DNA from: an uncultured Aquimarina sp.
Lineage (GTDB): Bacteria > Bacteroidota > Bacteroidia > Flavobacteriales > Flavobacteriaceae
NCBI GenBank assembly: GCA_937951135.1
Contig: CALFCI010000119.1
Location: 1-34,199, forward strand
Direction: 5' to 3'
Length of the DNA: 34,199 nt
Shown here: one piece after another, positions 1 to 10,035 of the stretch
Layout of the letters: each line of letters opens with the position of its first letter
How positions within the stretch are numbered: position 1 is the first letter of the stretch
Made by a program: the position numbers and the translations under genes
Notes under the pieces: model-generated
What the model was told of the DNA's origin: nothing
What the model saw: only the letters and a program-made list of their open reading frames with translations
Databases searched by the model: none

Positions 1-84
1 TGCATCGACTGCATTATAGGTTTGTGCACTAGCACATAACACTCCAGATATGATTATACTAATTACTAAAATACTACGTATCAT
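1..84 (-). CDS. N-terminal fragment of a secreted protein (runs off the window)
   Basis: Reading leftward from an ATG at 84-82, 28 codons stay open to the window edge. The peptide begins M-I-R-S, continues with a hydrophobic stretch rich in Ile, Val and Leu (about residues 4-16), and ends in A-S-A-Q, a good signal peptidase I site of the AXA|Q kind common in this phylum. The Cys at residue 17 is not in a proper lipobox, so a soluble periplasmic or secreted product is more likely than a lipoprotein. Only the signal peptide and eight residues of the mature part are visible, so the function cannot be given. Confidence 0.6.
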   Translation of the reverse strand, partial: MIRSILVISIIISGVLCASAQTYNAVDA

Positions 85-229
85 TATGATTTGATTTGGG
101 AGTAAAAATGTAACTATTATTTTTCAAAAAACATGCCAAAAGAATATTAAAATTTTAAAACCCGCTGTATTCACATTTGTATCGCCTTTAAATACACCTA
201 AATCACAACAAAATCGTACATCTAATTTA

Positions 230-257
230 GTTGATAGTTGTCAGTTGATCGTTGATT
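230..257 (+). repeat. Degenerate heptamer array, four GTTGNNN units
   Basis: Four consecutive 7-bp units read GTTGATA, GTTGTCA, GTTGATC and GTTGATT. The same unit types recur at 401-428, 7394-7421, 7501-7528 and 7550-7577, and in pure form at 14924-14979. Confidence 0.75.
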
Positions 258-383
258 GTTTTTTTAATCGTAACTCCAAAATCGTAAATCGTACTTCTAA
301 TTTGGGTATTAGGTTTCGGGTTTCAGGTATTGGTTTTTTTGTCTAAAATCTAGTATCTAATAGCGAGCGGTCTCAAATCTAAT

Positions 384-484
384 TTCGTACTTCTATTTTA
401 GTTGATGGTTGATGGTTATCCGTTGATGGGTTTTTATACTCCTAATTGAATTGTATAATTCGAATATAGCGGTTAGCTTTTCTT
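384..484 (+). repeat. Composite intergenic repeat, copy 1
   Basis: This block runs from TTCGTACTTCT through a GTTGATG-type heptamer array, then a TTTTTATACT segment, then TAATTCGAATATAG and GGTTAGC. It matches 7378-7463 almost base for base apart from a short extra segment near 447-458. A third, shorter copy starts near 7490. Confidence 0.75.
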
Positions 485-514
485 CTGACTTCTGACTTCT
501 GACTTCTGACTTCT
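483..514 (+). repeat. Heptamer tandem repeat (TTCTGAC)x4
   Basis: Four perfect TTCTGAC units at 483-510 are followed by a partial unit. The flanking text, CTTCTAAAATCGTA, recurs at about 7628-7641, where only one full unit is left. Confidence 0.9.
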
Positions 515-532
515 AAAATCGTAAATCTAACC

Positions 533-608
533 TATCATATAACTAGGTTTTATTTCTGTTATCTACATAAATAATATGGGGGCGCCGATTGATGGGCTGA
601 GTTCGATT
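533..608 (+). repeat. 76-bp dispersed repeat, copy A
   Basis: It starts with TATCATAT and ends with GAGTTCGATT. The middle carries a CATA...TATG inverted repeat. Copies B (25888-25963), C (26062-26137) and D (33531-33606) align without gaps and have the same length and orientation. Confidence 0.8.
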
Positions 609-853
609 AATACAAAATGCGTCGGTTTGAGACATCCAATAAAAAATTATTCAGTATTTACACTGACGTATTCTTTCTGTCAGGAGTACACAACACCTGC
701 CTCCTCGTAGAATGGGGCATCGAAACCCTATTTCATTAGTACCTCATCTCGACACACTCCGATTACCATCGAAGCACCCTCCCGATTCGAAATGACGAAA
801 GATTTTGATCTCAAAAATCAATACTACGAATTATGAATTTTCATTTTTATACT

Positions 854-894
854 AAAAAAGGGTGACCTACTTTGATTAGTAGTTCACCTTTTTT
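854..894 (-). terminator. Intrinsic terminator after the PEBP gene (bidirectional)
   Basis: Arms at 854-871 and 878-894 pair with one bulge and one mismatch around a 6-nt loop. The outer part is A6 on one side and T6 on the other, so a U-tract follows the stem in either direction. It lies about 20 bp beyond the stop of the PEBP gene. Confidence 0.8.
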
Positions 895-914
895 AAAATG
901 TATATTGTATTTAT

Positions 915-1463
915 TTATCGTTTGTAATACGAAATAACGCTTGCTTTTTTTAGTGTATGCGCTCCTATAAAATAATTTACCATTCCAGCAGGTGCATTCT
1001 CATCTAGGTCTAATTTTTCTACATCTAAAGCATATACTGTAAAAATATACCCATGAAACCCATGTCCTTCTGGCGGACACGCACCACCAAAACCGGTTGC
1101 TCCAAAATCGGTTCTACTTTGCACACTTCCTTTAGGTGCAATTCCTTTGGTAACATTTCCTGCATTTTGCAACAATTCTTTAGTATCACTTGGTAAATTA
1201 AACACGATCCAATGCCACCATCCACTACCTGTGGGTGCATCTGGATCATACACCGTTACTGCAAAACTTTTGGTTCCTTCGGGTGCATTACTCCATGATA
1301 ATTGTGGTGAAATATTTTCACCATCACAACCAAAACCTTTAAACACTTGCGTATTGGTCAACTGTCCTTTTAGATCGTTACTCTGTAATGTGAATTCTTG
1401 TGCTGTTACTAGTACTGTTGTTAAACATAATAGTATGGCTACAATTATTGATTTTATGTTCAT
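915..1463 (-). CDS. YbhB/YbcL family phosphatidylethanolamine-binding-like protein, secreted
   Basis: A 182-residue protein of the PEBP / Raf kinase inhibitor-like superfamily, prokaryotic YbhB/YbcL branch. These are small beta-fold proteins with an anion-binding pocket; their bacterial role is not settled. The pocket motifs are visible: D-P-D-A-P at about 73-77, W-W-H-W at 82-85, and a late G-H-G-F-H-G-Y. Residues 1-21 form a signal peptide ending T-A-Q, so the protein is exported, unlike the cytoplasmic E. coli YbhB. The gene starts 10 bp after the yidC stop and is followed by a strong terminator, so it is probably the last gene of a pyrG-yidC-PEBP transcript. The family call is secure; the function is not known. 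Confidence 0.92.
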   Translation of the reverse strand: MNIKSIIVAILLCLTTVLVTAQEFTLQSNDLKGQLTNTQVFKGFGCDGENISPQLSWSNAPEGTKSFAVTVYDPDAPTGSGWWHWIVFNLPSDTKELLQNAGNVTKGIAPKGSVQSRTDFGATGFGGACPPEGHGFHGYIFTVYALDVEKLDLDENAPAGMVNYFIGAHTLKKASVISYYKR

Positions 1464-1473
1464 CTCTAGTGGA

Positions 1474-3357
1474 TTATTTTTTAGCCTTTTGTTGTTCCGC
1501 CTGCTCCATCATTTCCTTCATTTTCTTTTGGAACTTATTCTGTTTTTTAGGTTTCTTTTTATTCTCCTGAATCTTTGCCAAAATTTTATCTTCATCAATA
1601 ATCACATGCTTGATGACTAACATAATTCCAATTGTAATTAAATTGGAAATAAAATAGTACAATGATAATCCACTGGCATAGTTATTAAAGAAAACCAACA
1701 TCATTAATGGTGATAGATACATGATAAACTTCATGTTTGGCATACCTGGCTGCGTTTGCATTTGCATATTTTGACCTGTAGTCATCGTCATGTATATAAA
1801 TATCGCTATCGATGCCAATATTGGGAATAGACTAATATGATCTCCATAAAAAGGCACTTCGAATGGCAACTCTGCTATGGCATCATAACTCGATAAGTCC
1901 TCTGCCCATAAAAATGGTTCTTGTCGCAATTGAAATGCACTTGGAAAAAAGTTAAACAGCGCATAAAAGACTGGAATTTGCATTAAAGCTGGTAAACACC
2001 CACTCATAGGGCTTGCACCTGCTTTACTATACAACGCCATCGTTTCTTGCTGTTTTTTCATGGCATTATCCTTATACTTTTCATTGATCTCATTGATCTC
2101 TGGACGTAATACTTTCATTTTAGCCTGAGAAACATAAGACTTATACGTCACTGGAGATAATACAATACGCACAATCACCGTCATGACTATAATTGCAATT
2201 CCGTAAGGAAGAAAGCCGCTTAAGAACCCAAAAAATGGAATAAATAAATACCTGTTAATCCATCCAAAGATCCCCCACCCTAAAGGCACAATCTCATCTA
2301 GGTTTCTTTTGTAGGTATTTAGTGTTTTATAATCTGTAGGGCCATAATACCAATCCATGGCATAATTTAACTCTCCACTTTGCAAGGCCAATGGTACAGA
2401 TGCTGAAAATTCTTTAGTTATTTTAACATCTTTTTCAGGCAATTCTTGAGCATCCATAAGGTTTTTGGATACTAAAGATGCTGTAGAAAAGGGAGTATCG
2501 GTTAACAATACCGCACTAAAGAAATGCTGTTTGAATGCGATCCATGTTACATTTTCTTCTACATCATCAGTGGTTTCTCCTTGCCCTAGATAATCATCTT
2601 TACCTCCACCATATTCATAAATCAACTCTGTATATCTATTTTCATATTTGGCACTTTTAGAATGTCTAATGGCTTGCATTTTCCAATCCATTACCACTTC
2701 TTGACTTCCATTAAATACGTTTTGTAATCCCTGAGAGCGAATGGTAAAATCTACCATATAATCTTCTGGTTTCAACTCGTATCGATATTCTAAAAATTGT
2801 GTTTCTGAAACTTTTAGCTTCATTGACAAGACTGTATTCACTCCAGATTTTGTTACCGTAGGTGTAAAAAACAAATTTTTAGTATCCAATGTACGGTTAT
2901 CTGATGTTCCAAAATTAAGATTAAACGCGGCATTCTTTCCGTCTTTAATCAAGTATACTGGTACCGAATCATAGGTTTTGTATTGCTTTAGCAACGCTTC
3001 TTCTATATACCCTCCTTGATTGCTTATCTTTAATCGAAGTACTTCATTTTCTAGTACAGTATGTTGATTTGTAGCAGAAGACAAAGTCGCTGAATATGCA
3101 AAAGCACCCAATTCACTTGCTGCCTTTACCATAGCCAAAGAATCTAATGGATCTGCAACAATCGTAGATTGTGTTGTCTCCCCTGCAAGCCCTTCTTCTA
3201 CTTCTTTTGTTTTTGCAGCTTCTACCTGCTCTTGTTTTGCTGCTTCTGCTGCAATCTCTTCTTCTGACGGTTTATTGATGTAAAATAAATACATAAGGAT
3301 TGCAAAAATTAATGCAAATCCAATAATTGAATTGAGGTCAAATTTCTTTTCTTCCAT
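1474..3357 (-). CDS. yidC: Membrane protein insertase YidC
   Basis: A 627-residue YidC/Oxa1/Alb3 insertase, which inserts and folds inner-membrane proteins with or without SecYEG. The N-terminal transmembrane helix is at about 11-26, followed by the large periplasmic domain (about 60-350) found in Gram-negative YidC. The conserved C-terminal insertase core with several helices begins at about 365 (W-G-I-F-G-W-I-N) and includes the S-P-M-S-G-C-L-P segment in the core loop. The last 40 residues form a Lys-rich cytoplasmic tail, common in Bacteroidota YidC and thought to contact ribosomes. The gene is 93 bp downstream of pyrG and 10 bp upstream of the PEBP gene. The length is normal for the phylum. 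Confidence 0.97.
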   Translation of the reverse strand: MEEKKFDLNSIIGFALIFAILMYLFYINKPSEEEIAAEAAKQEQVEAAKTKEVEEGLAGETTQSTIVADPLDSLAMVKAASELGAFAYSATLSSATNQHTVLENEVLRLKISNQGGYIEEALLKQYKTYDSVPVYLIKDGKNAAFNLNFGTSDNRTLDTKNLFFTPTVTKSGVNTVLSMKLKVSETQFLEYRYELKPEDYMVDFTIRSQGLQNVFNGSQEVVMDWKMQAIRHSKSAKYENRYTELIYEYGGGKDDYLGQGETTDDVEENVTWIAFKQHFFSAVLLTDTPFSTASLVSKNLMDAQELPEKDVKITKEFSASVPLALQSGELNYAMDWYYGPTDYKTLNTYKRNLDEIVPLGWGIFGWINRYLFIPFFGFLSGFLPYGIAIIVMTVIVRIVLSPVTYKSYVSQAKMKVLRPEINEINEKYKDNAMKKQQETMALYSKAGASPMSGCLPALMQIPVFYALFNFFPSAFQLRQEPFLWAEDLSSYDAIAELPFEVPFYGDHISLFPILASIAIFIYMTMTTGQNMQMQTQPGMPNMKFIMYLSPLMMLVFFNNYASGLSLYYFISNLITIGIMLVIKHVIIDEDKILAKIQENKKKPKKQNKFQKKMKEMMEQAEQQKAKK

Positions 3358-3450
3358 TGTGGTATTCCTGCGAAAACCTTACACTGCTGTTATATTGAGG
3401 TAAGATCTACAAATTAAATGTTCTTTTTTTATTGTCAATTACCCCGCCAC

Positions 3451-5103
<1,653 letters not shown>

Positions 5104-5121
5104 TTATCGTTAAATTTTGCG

Positions 5122-5129
5122 CAAAAATA
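5122..5129 (-). promoter_or_regulatory. Probable pyrG promoter, -7 element
   Basis: On the minus strand this reads TATTTTTG, an exact match to the TAnnTTTG element of Bacteroidota housekeeping promoters. A CTG (close to the usual TTG) lies 19 bp further upstream. The predicted leader of pyrG is about 30-35 nt. Confidence 0.55.
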
Positions 5130-5324
5130 CGAAGAAGTAGCGAAACTACAGATTGAAATCACTTCTATATTTTACGAACTTTGGATACTTTAAAACTATA
5201 TCTCCTAATTTCAACCTGCTTTATGCTTTCGAAAATCTCAGAAAACATCATATCTATGCATACTTAACAGTATACTCACAAAGTTTCAATATACAAATCG
5301 GAACATACTGTTTATCAGATATAT

Positions 5325-5366
5325 AAAAACAGTCCTAAATACATTTTAAAATATATTTAGGACTGT
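5325..5366 (-). terminator. Intrinsic terminator for the ruvX-def-DUF5606 transcript
   Basis: Perfect 13-bp arms at 5329-5341 and 5354-5366 (ACAGTCCTAAATA and its complement) flank a 12-nt loop. On the minus strand the stem is followed by TTTTTATAT. It lies about 210 bp past the DUF5606 stop, so the 3' UTR would be long. Confidence 0.75.
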
Positions 5367-5574
5367 ATACACTTCAATGGCATTCATAAATCCTGAATAC
5401 CATTTACATTTTCTTATATTGCATACATACCACTTGATACTTTTGTATGCTTACAAAGGGCTAAATTAGTCAACTGCCTCGAGGCAAGCCCACAAAGCAT
5501 CCAATGGATACCTATTTTTCAAATTTTGAGGCAAACCTAAGATTCTACTTAAAAATCGGAATGAATTCAACTAT

Positions 5575-5997
5575 TTATTCTTCTTCGTCTGCTGTTGCAG
5601 ATTCCGTCGCTTCTTCTAAATCCAATAAACCTTTATCGTGTAAAGTATTGTACCATTGAATTACTTTTTTCATATCACTAGGATATACTCGCTCTTCATC
5701 ATAATCGGGTAACACCTCACTAAAGTAATTGATTAAGGTATTCTTAGGCTCTTTATGACTTATGGCCTGACCTCCATTTTCTTTTTCAGAAATACGCTTA
5801 AAAATATCCTTAAGTGGCACTTCTTCTACTGAAGAATAGATTGCTATTTCACTAAGCACACTTACATTATGACGAATACCGACAGAGATTCTTTTTCCAT
5901 CATTCAATGACTCTGCTACAAAACCACTTCTGGTTTGTGTCTTTAACTCGTATAATCCTGGTTTTCCAGAAATCGCTAATATTTTATCTAAACTCAT
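5575..5997 (-). CDS. DUF5606 family protein
   Basis: A 140-residue protein of a Bacteroidota-specific family of unknown function (DUF5606). It is typified by the start M-S-L-D-K-I-L-A-I-S-G-K-P-G-L-Y-E-L, a small beta-rich N-terminal part (about 1-60) and a helical part with P-S-D-M-K-K-V-I-Q-W-Y-N (about 105-120). The tail is acidic (E-E-A-T-E-S...D-E-E-E). There is no signal peptide or membrane segment, so it is cytoplasmic. I used the ATG at 5997-5995, which matches the family start; the frame is open to a TTG 24 bp upstream. Its place after ruvX and def is a common arrangement in flavobacteria, which hints at a housekeeping role, but none is established. Confidence 0.88.
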   Translation of the reverse strand: MSLDKILAISGKPGLYELKTQTRSGFVAESLNDGKRISVGIRHNVSVLSEIAIYSSVEEVPLKDIFKRISEKENGGQAISHKEPKNTLINYFSEVLPDYDEERVYPSDMKKVIQWYNTLHDKGLLDLEEATESATADEEE

Positions 5998-6146
5998 GTA
6001 TTTTTTTTTCAAGAATGGCAAATATCTATAGTTCTTATTTAAAAATCAAATAATCTGAGATAAATAAGACAGATAGACGTTAAGACGGATAGATTTTTAA
6101 ACAGAAATACGTCTATTGGTCTAAAAGTCTAAGCGTAGCGTCGTCT

Positions 6147-6737
6147 TTACCTTCCTTTTTTTGCTAATGGAAATCGCATACGGTACTCCTGTTTAATTTT
6201 TCCTTTCGAAATGTTCATTAACTTTCCTTTAATCAATCGTTTTTTAAGACTGGACAGCATATCTGTAAACAATATTCCTTCAATATGGTCATATTCATGC
6301 TGAATCACTCGTGCGGCTAACCCTGTATACGTTTCGGTATGTTCTTTAAAATCTTCATCCCAATACTTAATAACTATCGTCTCTTTTCTAAATACATCTT
6401 CACGAACATCCGGAATACTTAAACACCCTTCACAAAACGCCCATTCTTCTCCAGATTCTTCTAAAATAGTAGCATTAATGAATACCTTTTTAAAAGATGC
6501 TAACTGAGTACGCTCTTCTTCCGACAGCTCATCATCATCTGCAAAAGGTTCTGCATCAATTATAAAAAGACGAATCGCCAACCCGATTTGTGGTGCTGCA
6601 AGACCTACTCCATGAGCGTTATACATCGTTTCTTGCATATTCTCAATAAGCGTTGCTAACTTAGGGTATTCTGGAGTAATTTCTTTTGCTTTCTTTTTTA
6701 ATACTGGATCTCCGTATGCTACTATTGGTAAAATCAT
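6147..6737 (-). CDS. def: Peptide deformylase
   Basis: A 196-residue metalloenzyme that removes the formyl group from the N-terminal methionine of new proteins. All three signature motifs are present: G-V-G-L-A-A-P-Q-I-G (43-52), E-G-C-L-S-I-P (103-109, with metal ligand Cys105) and H-E-Y-D-H (147-151, two metal-binding His and the catalytic Glu). An acidic insertion at about 63-83 is typical of Bacteroidota sequences. It lies 96 bp downstream of ruvX and about 150 bp upstream of the DUF5606 gene. The leader just before the start codon contains three 7-bp GAAACCC-type repeats (6746-6766), which is unusual for an essential gene. Confidence 0.97.
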   Translation of the reverse strand: MILPIVAYGDPVLKKKAKEITPEYPKLATLIENMQETMYNAHGVGLAAPQIGLAIRLFIIDAEPFADDDELSEEERTQLASFKKVFINATILEESGEEWAFCEGCLSIPDVREDVFRKETIVIKYWDEDFKEHTETYTGLAARVIQHEYDHIEGILFTDMLSSLKKRLIKGKLMNISKGKIKQEYRMRFPLAKKGR

Positions 6738-6745
6738 TTTTTATT

Positions 6746-6766
6746 AGGTTTCGGGTTTCGGGTTTC
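6746..6766 (-). repeat. Heptamer array (GAAACCC type)x3 in the def leader
   Basis: On the minus strand three units read GAAACCC, GAAACCC and GAAACCT. They end 8 bp before the def start codon. The same motif, with about one and a half units, is found near 308-325. Confidence 0.8.
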
Positions 6767-6833
6767 AGATATCTGTAATAGTAACACCTATATCTAAATA
6801 CTATCTACTAAGATCACTCCTGAACGACAGGAA

Positions 6834-7244
6834 CTAATTGTTATATAAATAATCTTGTAAAATAATCGTTGCACTAATCTTATCGACCAGTGCTTTATCT
6901 CTTCTTTTTTTCTTAGATATCCCACTGGCTATCATGGTTTCAAATGCCATTTTTGAGGTAAAACGTTCATCAACTCGTTTTACAGGAATCTCTGGAAACT
7001 TTTTATTTAGCTTTTCTAAAAATGGCACAATCAACTTTTCACATTCTGAAGGCTCACCGTGCATTCGCTTTGGCTCTCCTACAATAAATAATTCTACTGA
7101 CTCTTCTGCTACATAGGTTTCAAGCCAACTGAGTAATTTTTTTGTATCCACTGTTGTTAAGCCCGAAGCTATAATTTTAGACTCATCCGTTATCGCAATA
7201 CCACAGCGTTTCCCTCCATAATCAATCGCTAAAATCCTTGCCAT
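6834..7244 (-). CDS. ruvX: Putative pre-16S rRNA nuclease / Holliday junction resolvase-like YqgF
   Basis: A 136-residue RNase H-fold protein of the YqgF/RuvX family, of normal length. In E. coli the homologue matures the 5' end of 16S rRNA; the resolvase name comes from structural similarity. Visible motifs are I-D-Y-G-G-K-R-C-G-I-A (7-17, first catalytic Asp), V-G-E-P-K-R-M-H-G (about 55-63), V-D-E-R-F-T-S (about 91-97) and the last Asp in L-V-D-K-I-S-A-T-I-I-L near 119. A TACTTTTG element ends 10 bp upstream of the ATG, so the transcript is nearly leaderless. It probably leads a ruvX-def-DUF5606 unit. Confidence 0.95.
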   Translation of the reverse strand: MARILAIDYGGKRCGIAITDESKIIASGLTTVDTKKLLSWLETYVAEESVELFIVGEPKRMHGEPSECEKLIVPFLEKLNKKFPEIPVKRVDERFTSKMAFETMIASGISKKKRRDKALVDKISATIILQDYLYNN

Positions 7245-7254
7245 CTTTTTTTCA

Positions 7255-7262
7255 CAAAAGTA
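7255..7262 (-). promoter_or_regulatory. Possible ruvX promoter, -7 element
   Basis: The minus strand reads TACTTTTG, matching TAnnTTTG. No clear TTG is found at the -33 spacing. The start codon is only 10 bp downstream, implying a very short leader. Confidence 0.4.
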
Positions 7263-7657
7263 TTACTTATTCTGATATATGCCTAATTATGATATTGCTA
7301 TTAGCCGTTAGCTCCTAGCCGCTGGCAGTTCGCTTTTTTAATCACTGCTTTAGCTTCTTAACTCTTATATTCAGCATTCGTACTTCTAATTTAGTTGATG
7401 GTTGATCGTTGTCAGTTGATGGTTTTTTATACTGCTAATTCGAATATAGTGGTTAGCCTTTCTTAATTTTTTAACTTCTTAACTCCTGACTTCTAATGTA
7501 GTTGATGGTTGATCGTTGTCAGTTGATGGTTTTTTATACTGCTAATTTGGTTGATCGTTGTCAGTTGATGGTTGATCGGTTTTCCACAAAACCAATTAAC
7601 TTCTTAACTTCTACGTACAAACTTCTGACTTCTAAAATCGTACTTCGTAATCTACCT
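7263..7657. repeat. Repeat-mosaic intergenic region between ruvX and uvrB
   Basis: No gene was seen. It contains copy 2 of the composite repeat (7378-7463), heptamer arrays at 7394-7421, 7501-7528 and 7550-7577, TTCTTAACT-type runs near 7476-7490 and 7598-7612, and a CTTCTAAAATCGTA segment shared with 511-524. The arrays share one order of units: GTTGATG, GTTGATC, GTTGTCA, GTTGATG. Confidence 0.75.
7378..7463 (+). repeat. Composite intergenic repeat, copy 2
   Basis: It matches 384-484, including the heptamer array, the TTTTTATACT segment and the TTCGAATATAG-TGGTTAGC tail. The first part appears again from about 7490 to 7550. Confidence 0.75.
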
Positions 7658-9658
7658 TTACAATGCTGCTATTTTACCTTGTAGCATCTTTATTTCATCA
7701 CGTAATCGAGCGGCTGTCATAAAATCTAAATCTTTTGCTGCCTTTTCCATTTCTTTTCGCACACTTCGGATTCTCGCTTCTAATTGTTCTTTTGTAAAAT
7801 ACACAGTTTCTTCTTCTGCCGCTTTCAACGTTGGCGAGACTTCAAACTGATAAGGTTCTACTTGTTTACCTGATAATGCATTATCTAAACTTTTTTTAAT
7901 CGCTGTTGGTACCATACCATGCTTCGTATTATATGCGATTTGTTTTTCTCTACGATAACTGGTGTCATCCATCGTTTTTTGCATGCTATTGGTAATCTTA
8001 TCGGCATATAAAATTGCTTTTCCGTTTACATTTCGTGCAGCCCTACCAATGGTTTGTGTTAACGATTTATAATTTCGTAAAAAACCTTCTTTATCAGCAT
8101 CTAATATCGCTACTAAAGAAACTTCAGGTAAATCCAACCCTTCTCTCAACAAGTTTACCCCTATCAACACATCAAACAGTCCTTTTCGTAAATCTTGCAT
8201 GATCTCTACACGCTCTAAAGTATCTACATCACTATGTATATATCGACATCGCACATCAATACGCGTTAAGTACTTTGCTAATTCTTCTGCCATTCTTTTT
8301 GTTAGCGTAGTCACCAATATACGCTCATCTTTTTCAATACGCTGATGCATTTCCTCTGTAAGATCGTCGATTTGATTCAGACTTGGGCGCACTTCAATAA
8401 CAGGATCTAGCAAGCCTGTTGGGCGAATAACTTGTTCTACAAACGCACCTTCTGTTTTTTGCAATTCATAATCTGCTGGAGTTGCACTAATATATAATAC
8501 TTGATTTTGAATTGCTTCTAATTCTTCAAACTTCAGAGGTCTATTATCCATAGCTGCTGGAAGTCTAAATCCATATTCTACTAAATTTTCTTTTCGAGAG
8601 CGGTCTCCCCCATACATCGCATGGGTTTGTGGCACTGTTACATGACTTTCATCAATAACCATTAAATAATCGTCTGGAAAATAATCTAATAAACAAAAAG
8701 GTCTTGTCCCTGGATCTCTGCCATCGATATACCGAGAATAGTTTTCTATCCCAGAGCAATAGCCCAGCTCTCGAATCATTTCTAAATCAAAATTAGTACG
8801 TTCTTCTAAGCGCTTGGCTTCTAAGTGTTTTCCGATTTCTTTAAAATACTCGACTTGTTTTCCTAAATCAAGACTGATTTGATCAATAGCAGTATTTAAT
8901 ACATCAGGAGAAGTCACAAACATATTGGCTGGATAAATAGTAAGTTGTTCATATTTTTCGACCACTGCATTGGTTTTCACATCAAAAGATTCAATTTCTT
9001 CAATTTCATCTCCAAAAAAATGAATTCTAAATGCATCATCCGCATAACTAGGATATACATCTACGGTATCGCCTTTAATTCTAAAGCTACCGCGACTAAA
9101 CTCTGCTTCCGTTCTAGAATACAGACTTTGTACTAAACGATGTAACAGTTTGGTTCTTGAAATGACTTCCCCTTGCGCAATAGAGATTATACTTTTCTGA
9201 AACTCGACAGGATTCCCTATACCATACAAACAAGACACAGAAGCGACCACCAACACATCTCTTCTGCCTGATAATAAAGATGATGTTGTACTTAATCTTA
9301 GTTTTTCGATTTCCTCATTAATAGATAAATCTTTCTCTATATAAGTACCCGATGTAGGAATGTAAGCTTCGGGTTGGTAATAATCATAATAGGATACGAA
9401 ATACTCGACAGCATTGTCTGGAAAAAACTGTTTAAACTCAGAGTATAACTGTGCTGCTAATGTTTTATTATGCGCCAATATTAAAGTAGGGCGCTGCACC
9501 TGTTCAATCACATTGGCTGCAGTAAATGTCTTTCCAGAACCAGTTACTCCTAGTAAGGTTTGATATTGTTCTCCTGCTTCTATACCGTCTACCAATTGTC
9601 GTATCGCATTTGGTTGATCTCCAGTGGGTTTAAACTCAGACTTTAAGGTGAATTTCAT
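7658..9658 (-). CDS. uvrB: Excinuclease ABC subunit B
   Basis: A 666-residue UvrB, the damage-verifying helicase-like subunit of nucleotide excision repair that works with UvrA and UvrC. From the chosen ATG (9658-9656), Walker A G-V-T-G-S-G-K-T is at 37-44. The beta-hairpin region with Y-Y-D-Y-Y-Q-P-E-A-Y is at about 90-100, the D-E-S-H helicase motif is near 335, and motif VI (Q-T-I-G-R-A-A-R-N) is near 535. The C-terminal UVR motif that binds UvrA/UvrC ends the protein (A-A-R-L-R-D-E-I). The frame is open for ten more codons upstream, but without ATG and without family similarity. The length is standard. It is flanked by repeat-rich DNA on one side and a 380-bp empty gap on the other, so it is likely transcribed alone. 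Confidence 0.97.
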   Translation of the reverse strand: MKFTLKSEFKPTGDQPNAIRQLVDGIEAGEQYQTLLGVTGSGKTFTAANVIEQVQRPTLILAHNKTLAAQLYSEFKQFFPDNAVEYFVSYYDYYQPEAYIPTSGTYIEKDLSINEEIEKLRLSTTSSLLSGRRDVLVVASVSCLYGIGNPVEFQKSIISIAQGEVISRTKLLHRLVQSLYSRTEAEFSRGSFRIKGDTVDVYPSYADDAFRIHFFGDEIEEIESFDVKTNAVVEKYEQLTIYPANMFVTSPDVLNTAIDQISLDLGKQVEYFKEIGKHLEAKRLEERTNFDLEMIRELGYCSGIENYSRYIDGRDPGTRPFCLLDYFPDDYLMVIDESHVTVPQTHAMYGGDRSRKENLVEYGFRLPAAMDNRPLKFEELEAIQNQVLYISATPADYELQKTEGAFVEQVIRPTGLLDPVIEVRPSLNQIDDLTEEMHQRIEKDERILVTTLTKRMAEELAKYLTRIDVRCRYIHSDVDTLERVEIMQDLRKGLFDVLIGVNLLREGLDLPEVSLVAILDADKEGFLRNYKSLTQTIGRAARNVNGKAILYADKITNSMQKTMDDTSYRREKQIAYNTKHGMVPTAIKKSLDNALSGKQVEPYQFEVSPTLKAAEEETVYFTKEQLEARIRSVRKEMEKAAKDLDFMTAARLRDEIKMLQGKIAAL

Positions 9659-10035
9659 AGTCGTATACGCTTTGGTGCTAAGGTACACAATCGTGTTGTT
9701 TTTTTTGAATAATTGCTTTAGGATATACTCACAACTGTTACTACTTTAATCACATATCAATAGCGTCCTAACCATAAGATATAAGACCGCTTTGCTACAA
9801 GACCCAAGAGTCAAGACTAAAACAAAACTCTGAATTTCAGTAGTTTGTCATTTAAAAATGCTGTGCTAAAAAACACCCCCTCATATAAAATATGTTTGTA
9901 ATATACTATAGATAATGGAAAACCAAGAAATTGTATTATTTATTTAGAACGCTATTGATCGCATACTATAACATCTTAAATCATCTAAAAAATTATTCAA
10001 ATACAGCATTAAAGATTCTTATATCTATAAATCCT
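9659..10035. other. Gene-free gap between the glycosyltransferases and uvrB
   Basis: No supported gene was found. On the plus strand a TATGTTTG element near 9892 is followed by a ten-codon ORF, M-E-N-Q-E-I-V-L-F-I, at 9915-9947, too short to call. No hairpin with a T-run was seen. Confidence 0.4.

Larger units (their letters stand above)
85..853. other. Gene-free stretch filled with repeat debris
   Basis: No credible ORF was found on either strand. The stretch holds degenerate heptamer arrays (GTTGATN units at 230-257 and 401-428, TTCTGAC units at 483-514), a GGTTTCG-type run near 308-330, one copy of the 76-bp dispersed repeat (533-608), and a region at about 690-800 with palindromic TCGA-containing fragments that look like decayed repeats. 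Confidence 0.6.

Noticed and set aside
401..428. Heptamer arrays as a CRISPR array
   Set aside because: Units are 7 bp, contiguous, without unique spacers, and no cas genes are present.
1147..1620. Plus-strand open frame of 157 codons across the PEBP and yidC junction
   Set aside because: It runs antisense to two well-supported genes, has a low-complexity Leu/Phe-rich product and no recognisable domain.
9915..9947. Ten-codon ORF after a TATGTTTG element, M-E-N-Q-E-I-V-L-F-I, perhaps a relic of a RhuM-like gene
   Set aside because: It is too short; the similarity to the start of RhuM-type proteins is only an impression, and no later part of such a gene is visible in any frame.
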